Shown here: positions 43,381 through 52,357 of the stretch, piece after piece
Position numbering within the stretch: the stretch's first letter is position 1
How the letters are laid out: each line of letters begins with the position of its first letter
NCBI RefSeq assembly: GCF_006782915.1
Contig: NZ_VCNP01000032.1
Location: forward strand, 1-64,000
Origin: Streptomyces calvus
Lineage (GTDB): Bacteria; Actinomycetota; Actinomycetes; Streptomycetales; Streptomycetaceae
Direction: 5' to 3'
DNA length: 64,000 nt
Program-made: the position numbers and the translations under genes
The notes under the pieces: generated by a model
Databases searched by the model: none
What the model saw: only the letters and a program-made list of their open reading frames with translations
Told to the model about the DNA's origin: nothing

Positions 43381-45894
43381 TCAGTGGCCGGGTGGGTCGT
43401 CGCGTGCGCCGTGGCGTGCGGGCGTGGGCCACAGCGCCGGTATCGCCCGGCTGAGCAGCAGCACCCCCAGGAGCGCCACCAACAGCGGCGGCGCGACCGG
43501 CGCGAGCGCCTGCCGGAACACCCAGCCGGCCACCGCGACGAGATAGAGCACGCCCCAGCGGACCGGCGGCGTCAGACGCCCGGCCGCGCGGGCGAGCAGC
43601 AGCCACAGCGGTACGAGGCACAGCAGGTGGCACAGCACGGGGATCCAGCGCAGGACAGGGCCCGGATCGGACAGTCCCACGGTCTCCGTGAGGAGGCGGG
43701 CCGCGCCGGAGTACAGCGCCCCGTCCACCGTTCCCGGCCGCCACCCGAGGACGGCCGGCGCGGCGTGCAGGGCGACCAGGGCGGAGGCCAGCGCCGTACC
43801 GGGGAGCCAGGGCACCGGGCGTGCGCACAACGTCACCGAGGCGACGAAGATGAGGAGCAGCGCACCGCCCGCGATCAGTGCGGACAGCGGCAGGCCGTCG
43901 AGCAGCAGACGTCCCGCGGGCTCGCCGTCGCCGGCACCGGGCTCCCGGGACCGTCCGCGCAACGAGAACCAGAAGCCGACGGTCGCGAGGCCGAGCAGCG
44001 CCCACAGGACCCGCGCTCCGTACGGTTCGCGGTCCGGGGCCGGGCTCGGGGACAGGGACAGGGACAGGGCCGGGGCCGGGGCCTCCGGGATCGGGTCAGG
44101 GTGCCGGTTCGAGATCGGGCTCGGCTCCGGGTCCGGCTCCGGGTCCGACTTCGGGGCCGGGTCCGACTTCGGGGCCGGCTCCGGGACCACGGGTGCCCCC
44201 TGCGGCCCCTCCCTGCCGTCGTCCTCCCCCTGCCCTTCCCGGACCGCCCGTTCGTCCGACCCGTCCCGCCGGTCCAGCCCTTCCCGGACCGCCCGTTCGT
44301 CCGGCCCGTCCGGGTCCTGTGGACGCACGATGAACGCCACCGTGTCCGCGTGGAGCGCCTCCGGTTCGTAGCCGGGACGGCCGATGAACAACGTGACGGT
44401 GTCCCCGTCACCGTCCCTGTCCCCGTCCTCCGTGTCCTCGTGACCGTCCCCGCCTTCCCGGTCCCGGCGCTCGTACGCCGCCCGGCGTGCCCATCCCGTG
44501 CCGTACCCCGCGGTGCCGTTCGACCGGGCCCAGCGGGTGCCGTAGTCGGACGCGGCGGCGGAGGGACGGTCCACGGGTCCGCCGGTGCGGTCGCGCAGCG
44601 CCGAGCGCAGCCCGAACACCGAGACGGCGGCGACCAGCGTCATGCTGATCAGCACCGCCCAGCCGGCGCCCGCGATGCCCGCCGGCGTGAACAGGACGGC
44701 CGCGCTGCCCAGCACCAGCACGCACATCGTCCCCTGGAGTGCCGCGAGCACACCGGTGCGCCCCTGTACGCGCAGCACGCCGATGTACAGCTCCACCACC
44801 ACCCGGGGCAGCGCCCCGAGGGCCAGCAGTCGCAGTACGGCCGAGCCGTGCTCGGCGTAGTCCGCGCTGAACGGCGTGAGGATCTGCGGGGCGAAGACGA
44901 CCAGCACCGCGACGACCGGCACCAGCAGCAGCGTCATCCGGCGCAGCGCCCCCCGCACCCCGTCGGCGAGCTGCCGCGGGTCGTGCGAGGCGTGGGCGGT
45001 GAGCGAGGAGGCCATGTTGATGGCCATGAACTCCATCGTGCCGCCGACGGTGTACGCGACGTAGAAGTAGCCGTTCTCCGCGGCGGAGAAGCGGACGGCG
45101 ACCATCACCGGCAGCAGGTTGATCATCGCCAGGCTGAACAGGGCGCCGAGCGAGTCGCCCGCCAGGAAGCGGCCCATGCTGCGCAGGCCGGGCGGTTCCA
45201 CGTCGCGGTCGGCGGCGGCCTGGCGCGGGATGAGCCGGCGGAAGATCAGCCAGCCGAGCGGGAGCGTGGAGAACGCGATGGCCACGGCCCAGGACACGAA
45301 GATGCCCAGCACCGGCAGCGCGCTCGCGAATACGGCCAGCAGGGCCAGCTTGCCGAGGGAGAACACCGCGTTGCCGGCCGGCACCCACTCGGCCTTGCGC
45401 AGTCCGGTGAGCACCCCGTCCTGGAGCGTCAGCAGCGCCCAGGCCACGCACGCCGCGACGAACAGCGCCCCGGCCAGCGGTGTGCCGAGCGGTTCGTAGG
45501 AGGCGCCCCACTGGTCGAGGGTGAGCAGGAAGACGCCCGCGGCCAGGGCGACGACCAGCGAACTCGCCCCGTACACGCCCCACACCAGGCGCGCCGTCTC
45601 GCGGCCGGCGCGCGGCACGAAGCGGACCACGGCGCCGATCATGGTGGTGGCGGTGATGCTGGCGAGGAGGCGCATCGCGGCGATCGCGGCGGAGCCCTGG
45701 CCGACGGCGTCCTCGGAGTAGTAGCGGGCGGCCACCAGCCAGAAGCCCAGGCCCAGGACGGCGGAGACACCCGTGCTGAGCATCAGGAAGTAGGCGTTCT
45801 TGAACAGCGAGTCGTGGCCCGGGGTGTTCTTCTCGGGGCGGGGCCCGTCGGCGGCGCGTGCCCGGGCGGGCTCCTGCACCTGGATGTCAGTCAC
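43381..45894 (-). CDS. Wzx-like flippase fused to a second membrane domain
   Basis: Residues 1-440 of this 837-residue protein are a MOP-superfamily polysaccharide flippase: FKNAYFLMLSTGVSAVLGLGFWLVAARYYSEDAVGQGSAAIAAMRLLASI is the classic opening, and about 12 spans follow to VSVFGLRSALRDR. Residues about 440-620 are a polar linker with repeats (DERAVREG twice, PAPKSDPAPKSDPEPDPEP). Residues about 620-837 contain six more spans (YGARVLWALLGLATVGFWFSLRG, LSALIAGGALLLIFVASVTLCARP, VLLLSRAIPALWP). It likely moves lipid-linked glycan across the membrane. GTG start overlaps the aminotransferase stop by 8 bases. Confidence 0.85.
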   Translation of the reverse strand: MTDIQVQEPARARAADGPRPEKNTPGHDSLFKNAYFLMLSTGVSAVLGLGFWLVAARYYSEDAVGQGSAAIAAMRLLASITATTMIGAVVRFVPRAGRETARLVWGVYGASSLVVALAAGVFLLTLDQWGASYEPLGTPLAGALFVAACVAWALLTLQDGVLTGLRKAEWVPAGNAVFSLGKLALLAVFASALPVLGIFVSWAVAIAFSTLPLGWLIFRRLIPRQAAADRDVEPPGLRSMGRFLAGDSLGALFSLAMINLLPVMVAVRFSAAENGYFYVAYTVGGTMEFMAINMASSLTAHASHDPRQLADGVRGALRRMTLLLVPVVAVLVVFAPQILTPFSADYAEHGSAVLRLLALGALPRVVVELYIGVLRVQGRTGVLAALQGTMCVLVLGSAAVLFTPAGIAGAGWAVLISMTLVAAVSVFGLRSALRDRTGGPVDRPSAAASDYGTRWARSNGTAGYGTGWARRAAYERRDREGGDGHEDTEDGDRDGDGDTVTLFIGRPGYEPEALHADTVAFIVRPQDPDGPDERAVREGLDRRDGSDERAVREGQGEDDGREGPQGAPVVPEPAPKSDPAPKSDPEPDPEPSPISNRHPDPIPEAPAPALSLSLSPSPAPDREPYGARVLWALLGLATVGFWFSLRGRSREPGAGDGEPAGRLLLDGLPLSALIAGGALLLIFVASVTLCARPVPWLPGTALASALVALHAAPAVLGWRPGTVDGALYSGAARLLTETVGLSDPGPVLRWIPVLCHLLCLVPLWLLLARAAGRLTPPVRWGVLYLVAVAGWVFRQALAPVAPPLLVALLGVLLLSRAIPALWPTPARHGARDDPPGH

Positions 45895-47146
45895 GGGACG
45901 GCCCCGGTCCGTTCGCCGTCGCGCCGGGCCGGGCGAGGCCCCGCGGCAGGTCGGCGGGCCGTGCGCCGGAGCGCTCCAGCACCTCCACGGCCTCCCGCGC
46001 CCGCAGCGGGTCGACCGGCAGCGCGTGCCGCGCGAACCAGCGGGCCGCCTCGGGTGCGGGCGACGGGTCGGTGAACTCCTCGCCCGCGTAGTCGTCCAGC
46101 GGCGGGTCGTAGAGGTAGCCGACGACGATGCCGCGCCGGGCCAGGGCCGCGATCGCCGCGTCCCGGTCGGCCACCAGCAGCGGCACCCGGAACAGCGGCT
46201 GTGCCCGGCCGTGCTCCGGCGGCCGTGCCCACCGGGTGGACCACAGCAGTTCGGTGCCTTCCCGGGACGCCTCCAGCACCTCGTCCAGCCGTCCGAGGCA
46301 GCGGCGGACGCGGCGCAGCCGCAGCGGTCCCGAGGTCTGGCGGTAGGTGTGCATGTCGACGCGGACCCAGGGGTCGTGCGCGGTCAGGTCCGGTGCCGCG
46401 CGCACGGCTCCGGCCAGCGCCTCGGGTCTCAGCGGCATCCTGATCCCGTCGCGCTCCGCCAGCCCCAGCAGTCCCAGCGTGGCCCAGGCGGCCCGTCTGA
46501 GGCCCAGCCGCCGCACGGCCGCCTCGGCGTACGGGCGTACCGCGTGGGCGAGTTCGGATGCCGTGCGGCTCGGGGTGAGCAGGGCGTCGCGGGTGTCGCG
46601 CAGCGTCTCGCGCAGCTCCGGGTCGGCGACGGACAGAATGCCTCCCGTCTGGGCGCCGACGTGCTTGGAAAGGCTGAAAACCGATGCGTCGCCCCAGGCT
46701 CCGACCGGCCGCCCGCCGACCTCGCTGCCGATGGCGTGCGCCGCGTCCTCGAACAGCGGGATGCCCAACGCGTCGCAGCGGGCCCGCAGTTCGGGCGCCG
46801 GGTCGGGGTTGCCGTACAGGTTGGTGGTCAGTACGGCGGAGAGCGTGCCCCAGGTCTCCTCGGGCACGGCGGCGACGTCGATGGACGCGTCGAGCGGGTT
46901 CAGCGGCGCCTGCACCGGGCGCAGGCCGGCCGCCAGCACCACGAAGAAGATGACGTCGTCGTTGACCGGCGACATCAGGACTCTGCCGCCCGGCGGGCAC
47001 CAGTGGCGCAGCGCCACGAACAGCCCCAGCCTGCACGACGGTACGTACACGCATTCCCGGCCGAGCCGGCCGCGCATGGTCTCCTCCAGCCCGTTCGGCT
47101 GTGACCCGCGGCGTGCCGAACCCGAACCGGCCTCCCCCATGACCAT
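45887..47146 (-). CDS. DegT/DnrJ/EryC1-family aminotransferase
   Basis: A 419-residue PLP-dependent enzyme of the sugar aminotransferase family. VYVPSCRLGLFVALRHWCPPGGRVLMSPVNDDVIFFVVLAAGLRPV forms the cofactor cradle, LFEDAAHAIGSEVGGRPVGAWGDASVFSLSKHVGAQTGGIL carries Asp (pyridine N contact) and the probable PLP lysine in SLSKHVG, and the C-terminal half is present (RRGIVVGYLYDPPLDDYAG). Such enzymes install amino groups on nucleotide-linked keto sugars, which fits a glycan later treated by a deacetylase. ATG 47146 chosen because GGGGGGCGGA lies just upstream. Confidence 0.85.
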   Translation of the reverse strand: MVMGEAGSGSARRGSQPNGLEETMRGRLGRECVYVPSCRLGLFVALRHWCPPGGRVLMSPVNDDVIFFVVLAAGLRPVQAPLNPLDASIDVAAVPEETWGTLSAVLTTNLYGNPDPAPELRARCDALGIPLFEDAAHAIGSEVGGRPVGAWGDASVFSLSKHVGAQTGGILSVADPELRETLRDTRDALLTPSRTASELAHAVRPYAEAAVRRLGLRRAAWATLGLLGLAERDGIRMPLRPEALAGAVRAAPDLTAHDPWVRVDMHTYRQTSGPLRLRRVRRCLGRLDEVLEASREGTELLWSTRWARPPEHGRAQPLFRVPLLVADRDAAIAALARRGIVVGYLYDPPLDDYAGEEFTDPSPAPEAARWFARHALPVDPLRAREAVEVLERSGARPADLPRGLARPGATANGPGPSRD

Positions 47147-47451
47147 CCGCCCCCCTGTGTGCCATCGGAACGCCACCTCCCCGAGGCCTTCCGGCACCCG
47201 CCCAGAGTCGCCCTGTTCGCACCGCTCCGTCAAGATTGCACGGCGTCCTGTGGATAACTTCCGGTACGCAAGGGGAAGTGGCGCATGTCGCCCGCGCGCC
47301 CGGGTGTGCGCCGCCCACGGGCCACCTGCCGCCACCGCGCCGCCGGTCCGGCTCTGCACAAGACGGCCATGTCACCCGTAACGTGTGGCACGGCCACGAA
47401 CACGTGGAACACCCGCGAGCACCTGCGCACCCGAAAGCGAGGCAGCACCCG
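47147..47451. promoter_or_regulatory. divergent intergenic region with palindrome and DnaA-type box
   Basis: The 305-base gap between divergent genes contains TGTGGATAA (47249-47257, the E. coli-type DnaA box read in reverse), a possible minus-strand -35 TTGACG near 47233, and a perfect palindrome CCACG-AACA-CGTGG (47394-47407) 45 bases before the fumarylacetoacetase ATG, nested with ACGTGT/ACACGT arms (47381-47405). The palindrome is a candidate operator for the downstream catabolic gene. Confidence 0.4.
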
Positions 47452-48666
47452 ATGCCCCCCTTCGATGTCCCCGAGGGCGATCCCTTCGGCCCGCACAACC
47501 TGCCGTACGGCGTGTTCTCGCCCCCCGGCTCGTCGGAGCGGACCGTGGGCGTCCGGCTCGGCGACCACGTCCTCGACGCCGGTGCGGCGGCGCACGCCCT
47601 GGGCTCCCCGTACGCCTCCCTGCTCGCCCGCCCGAGCCTCGACGCGCTGCTGGCCGCGGGCCGTACGGCGTGGTCGGACGTGCGGCGCGCGCTCACGGCG
47701 TGGGTGACGGTCCCGGCGCACCGGGAGACCGTCGAGCCGCTGTTCCACCCGCTGTCCGAGGTGACCCTGCACCTGCCTTTCGCGGTGGCGGACTACGTCG
47801 ACTTCTACGCCTCGGAGAACCACGCCCGCAACGTCGGCCGGATGTTCCGCCCCGACGCGCCCGACTCCCTGACGCCCAACTGGAAGCACCTGCCGATCGG
47901 TTACCACGGCCGCTCCGGCACGGTCGTGGTGTCCGGCACCGACGTGGTGCGCCCCTCGGGCCAGCGCAAGGCGCCCGCGGACCCGGCGCCGGTGTTCGGG
48001 CCGTCGGTGCGGCTGGACATCGAGGCGGAGGTCGGCTTCGTGGTCGGTGTGCCGTCCGAGCTGGGCCGGCCGGTGCCGCTGGGCAGCTTCCGCGACCACG
48101 TGTTCGGTCTCTGCCTCCTCAACGACTGGTCCGCGCGCGACGTCCAGGCCTGGGAGTACGTGCCCCTCGGCCCGTTCCTCGGCAAGTCCTTCGCCACCTC
48201 GGTGTCGGCGTGGATCACGCCGCTGGACGCCCTGGACGAGGCGCGCGTGGCACCGCCGGAGCGCACCCACGAACTGCTGCCGTACCTGGACGACACGGGT
48301 GAGGAGCCCGGCGGCTACGACCTGCGGATCAGCGTCGCCGTCAACGGCCACGTCGTCTCCGAGCCGCCCTTCTCCACCATGTACTGGACGGCCGCCCAGC
48401 AACTCGCCCACATGACCGTCAACGGTGCCTCGCTGCGCACCGGCGACCTGTACGGCTCCGGCACGGTGAGCGGCCCCACGGAGCGGGAGCGCGGCTCGCT
48501 GCTCGAACTGACCTGGAACGGCCGCGACCCGCTGGAACTCCCGGACGGCAAGCGGACGTTCCTGGAGGACGGCGACGTGGTGACGCTGTCCGCCTGGGCT
48601 CCGGGCCCGGACGGGGTGCGCGTCGGACTCGGCGAGGTCACGGGACGGGTGGTCCCCGCGCCCTGA
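47452..48666 (+). CDS. fahA: fumarylacetoacetase
   Basis: A 404-residue hydrolase, the last step of tyrosine/homogentisate breakdown, splitting fumarylacetoacetate to fumarate and acetoacetate. The full-length two-domain form is present: N-terminal SH3-like part (residues 1-100), then DYVDFYASENHARNVGRMFRP, WKHLPIGYHGRSGTVVVSGT (catalytic His region), metal ligands in RLDIEAEVGFVVG and LLNDWSARDVQAWEYVPLGPFLGKSF, and DLYGSGTVSGPT near the end. No other homogentisate genes are adjacent. Transcribed divergently from the aminotransferase gene; a palindrome lies upstream. Confidence 0.93.
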   Translation: MPPFDVPEGDPFGPHNLPYGVFSPPGSSERTVGVRLGDHVLDAGAAAHALGSPYASLLARPSLDALLAAGRTAWSDVRRALTAWVTVPAHRETVEPLFHPLSEVTLHLPFAVADYVDFYASENHARNVGRMFRPDAPDSLTPNWKHLPIGYHGRSGTVVVSGTDVVRPSGQRKAPADPAPVFGPSVRLDIEAEVGFVVGVPSELGRPVPLGSFRDHVFGLCLLNDWSARDVQAWEYVPLGPFLGKSFATSVSAWITPLDALDEARVAPPERTHELLPYLDDTGEEPGGYDLRISVAVNGHVVSEPPFSTMYWTAAQQLAHMTVNGASLRTGDLYGSGTVSGPTERERGSLLELTWNGRDPLELPDGKRTFLEDGDVVTLSAWAPGPDGVRVGLGEVTGRVVPAP

Positions 48667-48830
48667 CCGCTTCAGCCCGGTCCCGGCCGACCGCTGACTC
48701 GCACCGCCCTTCGCCGTCATACTTGGCGTCGGGCGGTGCGTGCGTTCGCGCCGCGCGCCCCCAGCACCTCACGCACGCCCCAGCACGACCCCGAGCCTGA
48801 CCTCTTCCGAGAAGATCCGGAGCCCGTGGC

Positions 48831-49769
48831 ATGACCGTCTGCCTGCTCCTGCTGAGCGTCGTCGCCGTGACGGCCGCCGTGCCCGTCCCCCGTGCGCTGA
48901 CCCGCGCGAAGTGGCCCGAGCGTGAGCCCGTCGTGGGGCTGTGGGTGTGGCAGTGCCTGGTGGCCACCGTCCTGCTGTGCTGTCTGACGGCGCTCGCCCT
49001 GGGGGCCGCCGCCGTCTTCGGCACCGTCCGCGCCCAGTTGTTCGCCCCGGCACCGCCCGCGGTCACCGCCGCGTACGACCTGTCCGCCGCGCCCGCCTGG
49101 GCGACCGCCCTGACCGTGCTGCTGGCCTGCGGGGCGGCCTGGACGACGGCGATGCTCGGGCGGGAGCTGGTCGAGGCCCGCCGCCGGCGCGCCCAGGCCC
49201 GGGCGCACCTGCGGGAGCGCGCCCCCGAGCTGCCCGCCGGGCTCCCCTCGGGCCGCGGCCCCCTGCTGGTGCTGGAGGACGAGTACCCCGACGCCTGGTG
49301 GATGCCGGGCAGCCCGCCCCAGCTGATCGTCACCACCGGCGCGCTGCAGCGCCTCACCGACCACCAGCTGGACGCCGTCCTGACGCACGAGCGCGGTCAC
49401 GCCCGCGCCCGCCACGACTGGCTGCTCCACCTCTCCACGGCCCTGGCCACCGGTTTTCCGCGGATCCCGCTGTTCGCCCACTTCTGCGACCAGACCCACC
49501 GCCTGGTCGAGCTGTCCGCCGACGACACCGCCTCCCGTCGCTGCGGCCACCTGACGACGGCCCTGGCGCTGATCGAGCTCAACCAGCACCGGGGCGTGCT
49601 GTCCTGCGCGTCCAGCCATCGGCTGCTCGGCGAACGCGTCGACCGCCTCCTGGAGCCGCCGCCGCGCCTCGGCTTCCACCACCGCGCCCTGACGACGACG
49701 GCCGCGGCACTCGTCCCGCTGCTGCCGCTGCTGATCACGTTCGCGCCGGGACTGACGGCGTTGCCGTGA
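48831..49769 (+). CDS. M56-family membrane metallopeptidase
   Basis: A 312-residue membrane protein with two or three N-terminal spans (1-60, 88-110), then a cytoplasmic zinc domain with HERGH at 186-190 (HExxH) in LDAVLTHERGHARARHDWLLHLS and the downstream VELSADDTASRRCG (third ligand region), and a last span near the end. The layout is that of BlaR1/MecR1-like M56 peptidases without a sensor domain. In most actinobacteria a BlaI-type repressor gene sits immediately upstream; here none is present in the 164-base gap or beside it. Confidence 0.85.
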   Translation: MTVCLLLLSVVAVTAAVPVPRALTRAKWPEREPVVGLWVWQCLVATVLLCCLTALALGAAAVFGTVRAQLFAPAPPAVTAAYDLSAAPAWATALTVLLACGAAWTTAMLGRELVEARRRRAQARAHLRERAPELPAGLPSGRGPLLVLEDEYPDAWWMPGSPPQLIVTTGALQRLTDHQLDAVLTHERGHARARHDWLLHLSTALATGFPRIPLFAHFCDQTHRLVELSADDTASRRCGHLTTALALIELNQHRGVLSCASSHRLLGERVDRLLEPPPRLGFHHRALTTTAAALVPLLPLLITFAPGLTALP

Positions 49770-49772
49770 CCG

Positions 49773-49802
49773 CCGCGCGGCACCGGCCGGACGGCCGCGC
49801 GG
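49773..49802 (+). terminator. hairpin after the M56 peptidase gene
   Basis: CCGCGCGGC (49773-49781) and GCCGCGCGG (49794-49802) are perfect 9-base inverted arms; the loop contains a smaller palindrome CCGGCCGG. It starts 4 bases after the stop codon. Confidence 0.65.
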
Positions 49803-49819
49803 GCCCGCCCCAACGTGGC

Positions 49820-49859
49820 TTTGATCATGCTGTCCAGTGATGATCATCAAAGGTAGCTT
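49820..49859 (+). promoter_or_regulatory. palindromic operator and -10 of the acyl-CoA oxidase-like gene
   Basis: TTTGAT (49820-49825) and ATCAAA (49846-49851) are inverted arms with internal TGATCAT-like symmetry; TAGCTT (49854-49859) is a plausible -10 that ends 8 bases before the GTG, which implies a very short or absent leader. The AT content of this patch is far above its surroundings. Confidence 0.5.
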
Positions 49860-49867
49860 GTGCGTCT

Positions 49868-51658
49868 GTGAACGACACTCAGCTCTCTCCCCCACACGCC
49901 GTGCCGGACGAACTCGCCACCGCGCTGTTCGGTGGCGGCGCCGCTGAACTCCACCACCCCTGGAAGCGGTTGTTCGGCTCCGAACCCTTCGCCTACCAGG
50001 AGGGACTCGCCCACGAGGAACGCATCCGGCTGTCCTACGAGCGTCTGCGTCTGATCAATCGCGCCGTCGACGACCCGCTGGCCTTCGCCTGCGAACCCGC
50101 CGCGCTGAGCGCGATGCACGAGTGGGCCGGCGTCGTCGACGCCGGCATGGCGACCTGCGCCAGCATCCACTACAACTTATTCCTCGGCAGCCTCCTCGAT
50201 CACGACCACGAGGATCGGGATCTGGCCGCGTACGCGCGGATGTCCCGCGTCGGCACCTTCCTGTGCACCGAACTCGCCCACGGCAACGACGCCGCCCAGA
50301 TGGAGACCACCTGCACCTTCGACCGGGCCACCGGAGGTTTCGTCCTCCACACCCCCCGCCCCGAGGCCTGTAAGTGGATGCCCAACACCAGTCCCGTCGG
50401 CGGGCCCAAGGACGCCGTGGTCGCCGCCCGCCTCCTCGTCGACGACCGCGACCTGGGCGTGTTCCTGTTCCTCACGCCCTTGCACGACGCCGACGGCACG
50501 CCGCTGCCCGGCAGAGAGATACGCCGGCTGGCCCGGACCGCCAGCAGCCCCGTCGACCACTGCGCCACCAGCTTCCACCAGGTCCCGCTGCCCTACACCG
50601 CGCTGCTCCAGGGCGACCACGGACGCCTCACCCGTGACGGGCACTTCACCAGCAGCCTCGGCAGCCCCCGCAAGCGGTTCCTGCGCTCCATCAGCCGCGT
50701 CACCATGGGCAAGCTCTGCATGAGCGCCTACAGCCTCGGCACCACCCGCCACGCGCTGACCGTCGCCGTCCGGCACGCCCACAACCGCCACACCTCCGGC
50801 ATGACCGGCGGGCAGAAGGTGCCGCTGTTCGCGCACCGCAGCCACCACGCGCCGCTGCTGGAGGCCACCGCCACCGCCTACGCCGCCACGCTCCTGCAGC
50901 GCGGCGTCACCCAGCAGTGGGCCGACGCCACCGACGACGACATGGAGGACCGCGAGCGGCTCGTCGCCGTCGCCAAGGGGTGGATCACCTGGCAGGCCCG
51001 CGCCATCATGACCGAGTGCCGCGAACGCTGCGGCGCCCAGGGCCTGATCCTGGCCAACGGGATCGCCGGCCAGCTCGCCGCCAACGAAGGCACCATCACC
51101 GCCGAGGGCGACAACAAGGTGATCTGGGTCAAGGCAGCGGGCGAGATGCTGCTCGGCGGCCTCGCGCTCAAGCCGCCCAGCGAGATCCCGCCCGAGCAGC
51201 GCCCGCTGACCGACCCGCAGCACCTCCAGGACCTGCTCGCGGACATCGAGCGGATCTGGCACGAGCGGGCCCGCACCCGGCTCCGCACCGGGCGGGCCCC
51301 CTCACCCCTGGCGCGGTGGAACGCGACCGTCACCCCCGCGCTCGAACTCGTCGACGCACACGCCCACCGCCTGGCCGGCCAGGCGCTGTCCGACGCGGCC
51401 GACCGGGCGGTCGCCGCGCAGGCCCGGCACCTCCTCACCGATCTGCACCGGCTGTTCGCGCTGCGCCGGGTCGCCGCGCACAGCGGTGACCTGCTGGCCC
51501 AGGGGCGGATCACCGCGGACCAGGTCCAGCAGCTGCCCGAGGCCGTTGACAACGTAGTCACGGCGCTGGAGCCCCACGCGCTGACGCTGGTCGAAGGGTT
51601 CGACGTGCCGGAGGAACTGCTGCACAGCCACCCCGTGCTGCACGCCGCGAGCGCCTGA
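49868..51658 (+). CDS. acyl-CoA dehydrogenase/oxidase-like protein with a TTA codon
   Basis: This 596-residue protein has the acyl-CoA oxidase layout: an N-terminal helical domain (about 1-110), FAD-binding middle with TFLCTELAHGNDAAQMETTCTFDRATGGFVLHTP (typical (G/E)xxHGxD region of acyl-CoA oxidases), helical domain with SISRVTMGKLCMSAYSLGTTRHALTVAVRHAHNR and ITWQARAIMTECRERCGAQGLILANGI, and a long C-terminal domain (from about 430). Codon 104 is TTA (50177-50179), the only one I noticed in this window. In Streptomyces TTA is read by the bldA tRNA, so translation probably depends on developmental stage. GTG start with little or no leader. Confidence 0.88.
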   Translation: MNDTQLSPPHAVPDELATALFGGGAAELHHPWKRLFGSEPFAYQEGLAHEERIRLSYERLRLINRAVDDPLAFACEPAALSAMHEWAGVVDAGMATCASIHYNLFLGSLLDHDHEDRDLAAYARMSRVGTFLCTELAHGNDAAQMETTCTFDRATGGFVLHTPRPEACKWMPNTSPVGGPKDAVVAARLLVDDRDLGVFLFLTPLHDADGTPLPGREIRRLARTASSPVDHCATSFHQVPLPYTALLQGDHGRLTRDGHFTSSLGSPRKRFLRSISRVTMGKLCMSAYSLGTTRHALTVAVRHAHNRHTSGMTGGQKVPLFAHRSHHAPLLEATATAYAATLLQRGVTQQWADATDDDMEDRERLVAVAKGWITWQARAIMTECRERCGAQGLILANGIAGQLAANEGTITAEGDNKVIWVKAAGEMLLGGLALKPPSEIPPEQRPLTDPQHLQDLLADIERIWHERARTRLRTGRAPSPLARWNATVTPALELVDAHAHRLAGQALSDAADRAVAAQARHLLTDLHRLFALRRVAAHSGDLLAQGRITADQVQQLPEAVDNVVTALEPHALTLVEGFDVPEELLHSHPVLHAASA

Positions 51659-51727
51659 GCACCCGAACACCCCGCCTCCCGAACGGTGTTGTGCACGTCC
51701 CGGTGCCGCCCGCCGCCTCCTGGCCGG

Positions 51728-52357
51728 TCAGTGGTACAGGGCACGGTGGCAGGTGTGACCGAACCCCTGGCCGGCGCTGAGGACGTGCACGATGCGGCCG
51801 CAGAAGTCGCGGTAGTCGGCCCGCTGGGCCTCATCGAGGGTCAGGACGGTGACCGGTCCGGCGGGCGAGGCCCGCTGGACGACGCTCAACAGGCGCCTGG
51901 GGGCGCTGAGTTCCATCACCTCCAGTGCGCGCCGGAAGCCGTCGACGAGGTCCGGCCCCTGGGCGGCCAGCTCGTCGAGAGCCTCCGCCAACGGGCCGTC
52001 GGTACTGCGCTGCGCTTCGCACAGCATCGTGCAGCAGGCCCGCAGGGTGCGCAGATGACCGAGGGGCAGGTGCATGGTGTACAGGCTGGGCAGCTCACCG
52101 CCGTGGGGGTCGTGGAGGACGTAGCCCGCGGTGGTGTGCTGCCCGGGGCGGGCCGTCGCGGTCGTCTCCGGCCACCGCAGGGGCGGTGGCAGGCACTGCC
52201 GGATGCGGTCCCAGCTGTCGTAGGCGGTGCGGATGAGCTTGGCCTGGGCCCTGTCGAGGTCGTACAGGTAGAAGTAGTACAGGTGGTGCAGCAAGGGCTG
52301 CTCGATCGCAGTGAACCTGCTGAGGAACACCGGGTCGTCGGGTACCAGGATCTGCAT
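51728..52357 (-). CDS. hypothetical protein converging on the oxidase-like gene
   Basis: A 209-residue, mostly helical soluble protein that I do not recognise. It begins MQILVPDDPVFLSRFTAIEQPLLHHLYYFYLYDLDRAQAKLIRTAYDSWDRIRQCLPPPL, an aromatic-rich region with HHLYYFYLYDLD, and contains HLPLGHLRTLRACCTMLCEAQRST with three cysteines in six positions of a predicted helix (ACCTMLC). It converges on the acyl-CoA oxidase-like gene with a 69-base gap. Coding bias is normal. Confidence 0.65.
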   Translation of the reverse strand: MQILVPDDPVFLSRFTAIEQPLLHHLYYFYLYDLDRAQAKLIRTAYDSWDRIRQCLPPPLRWPETTATARPGQHTTAGYVLHDPHGGELPSLYTMHLPLGHLRTLRACCTMLCEAQRSTDGPLAEALDELAAQGPDLVDGFRRALEVMELSAPRRLLSVVQRASPAGPVTVLTLDEAQRADYRDFCGRIVHVLSAGQGFGHTCHRALYH

